This document shows positions 21,894 to 26,955 of a stretch of DNA of 26,955 bases, piece after piece. Positions within the stretch are counted from its first letter, which is position 1. Each line of letters begins with the position of its first letter. This DNA is from JBBDWZ01 sp050732575. GTDB lineage: Bacteria; Gemmatimonadota; Gemmatimonadetes; Longimicrobiales; RSA9. The stretch lies in assembly GCA_050732575.1 (NCBI GenBank), contig JBOHRF010000039.1, positions 1 to 26,955 of the forward strand, read 5' to 3'. A model generated the notes under the pieces. That model did no database searches. It had not been told where the DNA came from and saw nothing but the letters and a program-made list of their open reading frames with translations. A program made the translations under genes and the position numbers.

Positions 21894-22589
21894 TCAGGCC
21901 ATTTGCCGTTGCGTGGCTGGGACGTCTCCTTTGACCGGGCTCGACGCGCCCCGAAACATCGACAGGCCGAGGCTGCCAACGCCGACAATCATGAAGAGCG
22001 TTGAAACCTGACTCATGATTTGCTCCAGTTGACCGGGACTGGAGTCTGGCATGATCAGAATAATGACAGCGGCGCCGGCACCCAGCAAAAACGAGGCTCC
22101 TGCAACCTGTTCGAGTCCCTTTCGACCGACCAGCGCAGCGCCCCACGCGGCCTCGAATAGTGCAATCGCCCAGGACATGGCAGAAGCCAGCGTGCCGACC
22201 AGCGTCAGGAAAATGCTGAGCGTCGGCTCATCGATGGGATCGACTTTGGCAACCCCCAATGACGCAACCATGGTGGCGTGCCAAACGAACCAGAGCGTCG
22301 CGTAGAGAAAGAGAAACGTTGCACCCGTCCTTGCTCGGCCTGGCGCCAGGCCAACCAGACAATCCCGCCCCGCCAGCGCAAAGGGAATGATGAACAGGAT
22401 CGCCACGAACCGGGCCGTGAGGATGTACCCGTAAGCCGGGCTGCGCAGGAGCTGGGCGGACTCGGCCAGGGTCGGCATCGTAGCCGGAACCCCCACTTGT
22501 GTGAGGTAGGCAACAGCGCAAACGAGCCACACTACGGCGAACAGTAAACCTGCCAAGCCACCGAGCCGGATGTACCGTGAAGTGTCCAT
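21894..22589 (-). CDS. Multi-pass membrane protein, unknown function
   Basis: 231 residues with about six hydrophobic helices (near 8-30, 50-70, 85-108, 125-145, 155-175 and 195-215). It begins MDTSRYIRLGGLAGLLFAVV. ATG 22589 is supported by GGAGG six bases upstream; the longer frame to 22814 has no ribosome site. Short loops and no charged catalytic motif point to an integral membrane protein of the DUF4386-like kind, but I cannot assign a family with confidence. It converges with the kinase operon and follows the hydrolase gene by about 230 bases. Confidence 0.75.
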   Translation of the reverse strand: MDTSRYIRLGGLAGLLFAVVWLVCAVAYLTQVGVPATMPTLAESAQLLRSPAYGYILTARFVAILFIIPFALAGRDCLVGLAPGRARTGATFLFLYATLWFVWHATMVASLGVAKVDPIDEPTLSIFLTLVGTLASAMSWAIALFEAAWGAALVGRKGLEQVAGASFLLGAGAAVIILIMPDSSPGQLEQIMSQVSTLFMIVGVGSLGLSMFRGASSPVKGDVPATQRQMA

Positions 22590-22820
22590 ACGTGCCTCCG
22601 CTCTCCCCAGAAGGGTGTTTTTCGGGGGTCGCGGCCGGACGAGCGGCGTGCTCCCCGAAGGTTGGGGTCTAGACTGCAGCGGTCCTCGAGCTTCAACCGC
22701 GTGCATCGCAGAAGCAGATACGTTGTTGGTTATTACGCAGACATAGATGAGTCTAAAAAGTCGTCCAGGCAAGACATCGTTGCGTGAGATCATCTGTTTT
22801 GCCGGGCTGCGCACCGGCAG

Positions 22821-23699
22821 CTAGCGCTGCAGCCCGAGCCTCGGACCGGCCCACTCGAATACGTCAGGGAACAACGTTGCCGGGAACGTGCCCGTTTCCA
22901 GTTCCACCATGTCGTGCGTCATGCGCGGATACAGCTTGACCGTGAAATTGCTGTTTTGCAGCTGTTGGATGCGCGGGATGTCGAGTTGGCTGGGTGTGAA
23001 CCGGTCCTGGCCGCCGTAGATCCACAGGACGGGCAGGCGCAGCGCTGCCAGCGTCGAGCGCGGATCGTAGCCGAAGGGACCGGCAAAAGTCGTTACCCGC
23101 CGTGTCAGTTCATCAATGGAGAGCGCTGCGTCCTGGCCCAGTCGGCCGTATTCGATGACGGTGCCCACCGGACTGCCGCCGCCGCTCACGCAGATAATGA
23201 AGGCAACCCTGGTTGTCTGTGCCGCTACCAGGGGTGCCACCCAGGCGCCCTGACTCGTGCCCCACAGAAAGATCTGATTGGCGCGAATGCGCGGATGTGT
23301 CGCCAGGTAGTCCACGATGGCGCGCACATCGCTGGCCCGATCGGCCAGGACGCGCTCGCTGTTCGCGGTCGACACTTCCTCGAATGTGCCCGTGGATTGG
23401 CCGAGTCCGCGCTTGTCGTAGCGGAAGACGGCGATGCCCTGGGGCAGCGCGATGTCTACGGCGGGCCGATCCGCCTCGCGTGTGGTACGGCCCGAGCCGG
23501 GCACGAACACCATCACGGGATACGGGCCGGGTGTGGTCGGCAGATCGAGCGTGCCCGCCAACCTTACGGCACCATTACGGACGAAGATCAAATTCGGGTC
23601 CTGGGGTTCGGCTGAATCGCGACAGCCAGACATGGTACAAGCAGCGCCCGTAATCAGGGCGGCGGCCGCAATGGCGCCGCGTCGATGGGAATGGAACAT
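22821..23699 (-). CDS. Alpha/beta hydrolase lipoprotein
   Basis: 292 residues. ATG 23699 has GAGGG upstream. The N-terminus has a basic MFHSHRRG start, a hydrophobic core and a lipobox-like TMSGC, so it is probably exported and lipid-anchored. The hydrolase core has YDKRGLGQSTG, the nucleophile elbow WGTSQGAW (Ser149), the acid WIYGGQDRFTP and the catalytic His in RMTHDMVE. It belongs with dienelactone-hydrolase / acyl-esterase-type enzymes; the substrate is unknown. It is 90 bases downstream of the AraC-type regulator on the same strand, which may control it. Confidence 0.87.
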   Translation of the reverse strand: MFHSHRRGAIAAAALITGAACTMSGCRDSAEPQDPNLIFVRNGAVRLAGTLDLPTTPGPYPVMVFVPGSGRTTREADRPAVDIALPQGIAVFRYDKRGLGQSTGTFEEVSTANSERVLADRASDVRAIVDYLATHPRIRANQIFLWGTSQGAWVAPLVAAQTTRVAFIICVSGGGSPVGTVIEYGRLGQDAALSIDELTRRVTTFAGPFGYDPRSTLAALRLPVLWIYGGQDRFTPSQLDIPRIQQLQNSNFTVKLYPRMTHDMVELETGTFPATLFPDVFEWAGPRLGLQR

Positions 23700-23789
23700 G
23701 TGAACCCTCTTCGGTTGGGTGACAACACTCCTGGCGCGCTGCGCCAGCACGTCACCCCAACAAAGCGACCGGGAAGGGGTTACGTCGTC

Positions 23790-24938
23790 TCACTCGATAG
23801 AATGAGACTTCGCATAGTCGCTGGGTGTCTGGCCGGTCACGCGTTTGAACGCGCGATTGAACGAGGCTTTGCTGTTGAAGCCCGATTCATGGGCAATGGC
23901 GAGCAACGTTTTTTGCGACTGCGCGGCCTGGACGATGCGCGCCTGCGCTTCGCGCACGCGATGCTCGTTGACGAATTCGTAAAAATTCATCTCCAGGCGC
24001 TCGTTGATGACCTGCGACAGATACTCGGGTCGCATAGCGAGCGCGTGCGCCAGCCTTTCCAGGCTGAGCTGCATGTCCAGGAATGGCTTTTCGCTGGCCA
24101 TATGACGCACGAGCTGATCGAGGTATTGCTGTTTCTGCACAGCGTTGAGCGGCGAGGTCTGGTATTTCGGCCGCCGCGGTCTGGGCACAACCAACTGCGC
24201 CAGCGTTACCGCTTGCCCATCTGCAGTAGTGAAAGGATGCCGGATCAGCAGGAACGAGATCAGGTACACGGAGCCGCCCATGAAGAATATGCCCAGCGCA
24301 TCCGAGTCGATGGGTACGGGAATTCCCGCGGCCATCAGAAGGCCGACCACCAGTGATACAACGGCCAGGCCCGCCAGTCCCAACATCGAGCGCAGCAGCC
24401 ATACCACATTCGGATCGCGCGCTTCCGCCGGATTCGCCCGCCGCACGAAACGCCGCAAGTGACGGATGGTGACTGTGAGATACACAGCGCCCATCACAAT
24501 CTTGCCCGTAATCACGATCCTCAGGCTGACCGGCAGACCGCTGTCAAACGCCATCAGTTTGTCTGCGCCGCTCGATGCATAGAACGGAACGAGCAGCAAC
24601 ACGGCCACCGTGAAGGGAACGAAGTGCAGCAAATCCCGGCGCACGATCGGGCGCTCTCGTTGCGTCAAGCTCCAGGCGTAGAAGAGCAGCAGCGGCGCAA
24701 TCACATAGTCCAGCGTAGTGGAGCTGGCAATGACGTGAGGAAACCGGTCCACCAGTTGAGAAACCTCGATGAACTCCTCGCCGATCATGGGCAGGAAACA
24801 AAGAATGAACAGCGCCAGGATGGTAGTGGCGCGGCGATTGGCGCCTTTCAAATTGGCAACCACCGCGGCCAGAAACGCGGCCTGGGCGAGGCACACCGCG
24901 AACACAATGGCCAGAAAGCTTTGTCGCGTTGTCATCAT
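23790..24938 (-). CDS. Membrane-anchored AraC/XylS-type transcription regulator
   Basis: About 382 residues. The N-terminal 225 or so hold about seven hydrophobic helices (first FLAIVFAVCLAQAAFLAAVV). A charged linker (VVPRPRRPKYQ) and a C-terminal AraC DNA-binding domain follow, with two helix-turn-helix units: LSLERLAHALAMRPEYLSQV and LLAIAHESGFNSKASFNRAF, ending KRVTGQTPSDYAKSH. The design implies direct signalling from the membrane to DNA. ATG 24938 and the adjacent ATG 24935 place the first helix right at the start; ATG 24974 is also in frame, and none has a good ribosome site. A direct repeat of ggtaac lies between the candidates. Confidence 0.87.
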   Translation of the reverse strand: MMTTRQSFLAIVFAVCLAQAAFLAAVVANLKGANRRATTILALFILCFLPMIGEEFIEVSQLVDRFPHVIASSTTLDYVIAPLLLFYAWSLTQRERPIVRRDLLHFVPFTVAVLLLVPFYASSGADKLMAFDSGLPVSLRIVITGKIVMGAVYLTVTIRHLRRFVRRANPAEARDPNVVWLLRSMLGLAGLAVVSLVVGLLMAAGIPVPIDSDALGIFFMGGSVYLISFLLIRHPFTTADGQAVTLAQLVVPRPRRPKYQTSPLNAVQKQQYLDQLVRHMASEKPFLDMQLSLERLAHALAMRPEYLSQVINERLEMNFYEFVNEHRVREAQARIVQAAQSQKTLLAIAHESGFNSKASFNRAFKRVTGQTPSDYAKSHSIE

Positions 24939-24943
24939 ACGAA

Positions 24944-24958
24944 GGTAACATGGGTAAC
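24944..24958. promoter_or_regulatory. Direct repeat near the regulator start
   Basis: ggtaac occurs at 24944-24949 and 24953-24958, a 9-bp spacing. It lies just upstream of the preferred start of the AraC-type gene. AraC proteins bind direct repeats, but usually with spacing near a helical turn or two, so this is weak. Confidence 0.2.
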
Positions 24959-24997
24959 GATTTACCCGCCTCATCCGTGACTACCACGCAGCCGCCA

Positions 24998-25582
24998 TCA
25001 GGGCGATTCCAGCGGTACTCCCTGTTGGCATAGTGGACAGTCGGTTGGTTTGTGGAGCGGAAACTCGTGAAAGGCCAGCATTTCAACAGGCACACCCAGA
25101 GCCGTGAAATGTTTCAGGGCCGTGTCACCGAGCACGGCGAGCGCGGCCACCACTACCGTGGACGCGCCGGCCGCGGACAGCGCGCTGCAGGTGGCGCGCA
25201 CGGACGAGCCGGCCCCAATGATGTCGTCTACCACGGCCACGCGTTGTCCGTGCACGCGTCGATGTAACTCGGGCGCCAACCTGTATTCGGCGCTGAAGAG
25301 TGCGCCGCCTGCCGGTGTGGCCACACGTTCCGTGTAATAGAAACCCACGCGCAGCGTAGTGGCGAGCGCTTGAGCCAGGAAGGCGCCGCCCAGCAACGGT
25401 CCGCACACGGCCGAAACGGAATAGGGACGCAGCCGCTCGGCCAGGGCGGTTACCAGAGGCGCAATCTGGTCGTGATCGACGAACAGCGCGTCCAGTGTGA
25501 ACCAGAGGTCGGTGTGATAGCCGGATTCCAACAGGAAGTGACCGCGCCGCGCAGGCACCGAGGTCAGGACGCCGGCCGTCAT
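24998..25582 (-). CDS. Orotate-phosphoribosyltransferase-like protein with C-terminal CxxC
   Basis: 194 residues. The type I phosphoribosyltransferase PRPP loop is VAVVDDIIGAGSSVRATCSA, and the N-terminal part (GHFLLESGYHTDLWFTLDAL) resembles orotate phosphoribosyltransferase, as does AVCGPLLGGAFLAQALA. The catalytic loop region is ERVATPAGGALFSAEYRL, which lacks the usual K-x-K-x-H-G. The substrate may therefore differ from orotate, and I give no pyrE symbol. The C-terminus reads CPLCQQGVPLESP, a CxxC that could bind zinc. ATG 25582 overlaps the stop of the propeller lipoprotein gene as ATGA, so they are probably co-translated. Confidence 0.82.
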   Translation of the reverse strand: MTAGVLTSVPARRGHFLLESGYHTDLWFTLDALFVDHDQIAPLVTALAERLRPYSVSAVCGPLLGGAFLAQALATTLRVGFYYTERVATPAGGALFSAEYRLAPELHRRVHGQRVAVVDDIIGAGSSVRATCSALSAAGASTVVVAALAVLGDTALKHFTALGVPVEMLAFHEFPLHKPTDCPLCQQGVPLESP

Positions 25583-26820
25583 GGTCCCCGCTTCAGCAGC
25601 GGGACCAGCCACACCGATTCCACGCCATCACTGTCGCGTACCACGCCCAGCACGTAGTCGTCACCAATCTCGCCGGCCCATCTGGAAACGAACATGGGCA
25701 CGATTTCGAGGGCGGGCAGGCGCACGCCGTAGCGCAACGCGCCCGTCGTATCGAATACCAGCCAGCGCGGCCCAACACTCGAGATGCGCGGCGCGTATTC
25801 GCGCACCCAGAGATTACCGGAATGATCGACCGTAGAGCTGCTGAACGCGGGCAGGTGTTCGGGCCAGGTGCGCCGGGTATACGCCTCGGCGATGTCCGCG
25901 TTGCGCTGTCGCTCCAACTCCGTGGTGGCCGCGCGTAGTTGCGGATCGCGCCAAGATGCGGGCATGGGCACGGGTTCATACGCCAGCCGAATGATGCGCT
26001 CCAAATTGCCGTTCCGTCCGAACGCACGAATCTCGAAGCGAGCTGCATCGGCCGCAAAGAACCGCTCGCCGTGCAAGGACCAGAACGCCTGTGCGTGCGG
26101 ATCGGTGAAGCCGTAATTGCGTCCGCTGGGCAGACGTATCAACTCGTGGCGGTAGTATGCGTGCGCACCGAAATCGGCCAGGCGTTCACCGGCCTGCGTA
26201 TCGTGCGTATAGCGCATGCTGTCCTGACACACGCCACCCATCATTCGGGCCTCGCCGCAGGCGTTGAGATAGTGGCCAACCAGGAACGTGCCGTCGCCGA
26301 ACACGCCGCGCACGCTGGGTGCATCGGAAACCGGGGTTTCCCCCGTTTTGGACTGAAAGCGGAACGAGCGAACGTAAGCGCCCTGAGGCGAGAGCACGGT
26401 GAGTCGTCCGCCTTCGTGATCGATGATCAGTAGTGAATCGCCGGGCAACTTCAGCATGGCGCTGAAGTACTTGTACTCGCCCGGTCCCGCGCCCTTCCGG
26501 CCCGCGCGCGACAAGAACGAGCCATCGGCCGCGAAGAATCGGATCTCGTGCGCAGTGGCATCGGCCACCGCGAGGCGACCGTCAGACAGGCGCGCTACTC
26601 CGGCAATACGACCAAAAACATCGGGTCCATTACCTTCGAGCACACCAATACGCAAGATGGCGGAAGTATCCGCCTGCCACGACAGCGTGTCGAGCGCGAA
26701 CCTATTCGGGTTTTCCACGATCGTGATGCCCGCACTATCACGCACGATCGGGCCCGCGGGCGTTACGGCTTCCGTCCCGCACGCGGCGGCCAGGATGAGT
26801 AGAACGGGCAGAGTCCGTTT
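25579..26820 (-). CDS. Six-bladed beta-propeller lipoprotein, 5' end unresolved
   Basis: At least 413 residues of a six-bladed (NHL-like) propeller. Blade-like strands repeat as GRLAVADATAHEIRFFAADG, DSLLIIDHEGGRLTVLSPQG, ERFFAADAARFEIRAFGRNG and NLWVREYAPR..WLVFDTTG. The protein is probably a periplasmic or surface scaffold. GTG 26745 gives a protein lacking a signal. The same frame continues upstream into a clear lipoprotein signal, KRTLPVLLILAAACG (lipobox LAAAC, lysine codon at 26820-26818). No ATG, GTG or TTG precedes it in view: the frame runs without a stop through the 9-bp minisatellite to the window edge as repeated Thr-Pro-Val/Ala. The start is therefore off-window, or was destroyed by the repeat. 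The stop overlaps the next gene (ATGA). Confidence 0.8.
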   Translation of the reverse strand, partial: KRTLPVLLILAAACGTEAVTPAGPIVRDSAGITIVENPNRFALDTLSWQADTSAILRIGVLEGNGPDVFGRIAGVARLSDGRLAVADATAHEIRFFAADGSFLSRAGRKGAGPGEYKYFSAMLKLPGDSLLIIDHEGGRLTVLSPQGAYVRSFRFQSKTGETPVSDAPSVRGVFGDGTFLVGHYLNACGEARMMGGVCQDSMRYTHDTQAGERLADFGAHAYYRHELIRLPSGRNYGFTDPHAQAFWSLHGERFFAADAARFEIRAFGRNGNLERIIRLAYEPVPMPASWRDPQLRAATTELERQRNADIAEAYTRRTWPEHLPAFSSSTVDHSGNLWVREYAPRISSVGPRWLVFDTTGALRYGVRLPALEIVPMFVSRWAGEIGDDYVLGVVRDSDGVESVWLVPLLKRGP

Positions 26821-26955
26821 AACGGGCGCGACGGGAGTATCGGGCGTAACGGGAGTAGCGGGCGTAGCGGGAGTAGCGGGCGTAACGGGAGTAACGGGAG
26901 TAACGGGAGTAGCGGGAGTAGCGGGAGTAGCGGGCGTGACGGGCGTAACGGGAGT
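26821..26955. repeat. 9-bp tandem repeat, at least fifteen units, running off the window
   Basis: Fifteen contiguous 9-bp units, variants of acgggagta, gcgggagta and acgggcgta, up to the last base of the window. Read on the minus strand in the propeller-lipoprotein frame, every unit encodes Thr-Pro-Val or Thr-Pro-Ala (once Thr-Pro-Asp and once Ala-Pro-Val). GGG runs recur every nine bases. Confidence 0.95.

Overview
This 26,955-base window reads as chromosomal DNA of a fairly GC-rich Gram-negative-type bacterium. The gene style suggests a member of Gemmatimonadota or a neighbouring soil phylum: an exported VPS10/BNR propeller protein, a six-bladed propeller lipoprotein, a Tat-exported class V aminotransferase, a solo four-helix-bundle gene and many G-rich minisatellites. 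This assignment is inference from gene content, not from a marker gene. Two runs of exactly ten Ns (566-575 and 7691-7700) show that it is a scaffolded draft, probably a metagenome assembly.

Layout. 1-153: tail of a + strand gene. 206-1949 (-): exported isopenicillin-N-epimerase-like aminotransferase split by an N run, and a small two-helix membrane protein. 2080-5697 (-): three overlapping genes, KdsB-like cytidylyltransferase, D-2-hydroxyacid dehydrogenase and a glycosyltransferase-2/zinc alcohol dehydrogenase fusion. 5698-6474: gene-free, with two minisatellites on either side of a good rho-independent terminator. 6475-10284 (-): ATP-grasp ligase, AAC(3)-family acetyltransferase, GNAT acetyltransferase and a CheR-like methyltransferase preceded by a possible leader peptide. 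Together, 2080-9123 look like a small locus for making and decorating an acidic or amino sugar of a surface glycan. 10590-13847 (-): large exported VPS10/BNR propeller protein. 13926-14591: a four-helix-bundle gene enclosed by two oppositely oriented G-rich tandem arrays. 14856-21817 (+): two adjacent hybrid histidine kinases, the first a soluble poly-HAMP kinase with three receivers, the second with receivers at both ends. 21894-26820 (-): membrane protein, lipoprotein alpha/beta hydrolase, membrane-anchored AraC-type regulator, orotate-phosphoribosyltransferase-like protein and a six-bladed propeller lipoprotein whose 5' end runs into a 9-bp minisatellite at the window edge.

The most unusual items are the inverted-array/four-helix-bundle unit, the alternating poly-HAMP array, the glycosyltransferase-dehydrogenase fusion in its sugar locus, the leader ORF coupled to the CheR-like gene, and the minisatellite that stays open in frame with a lipoprotein signal peptide. 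I saw no tRNA, rRNA, CRISPR array, transposase or phage gene.
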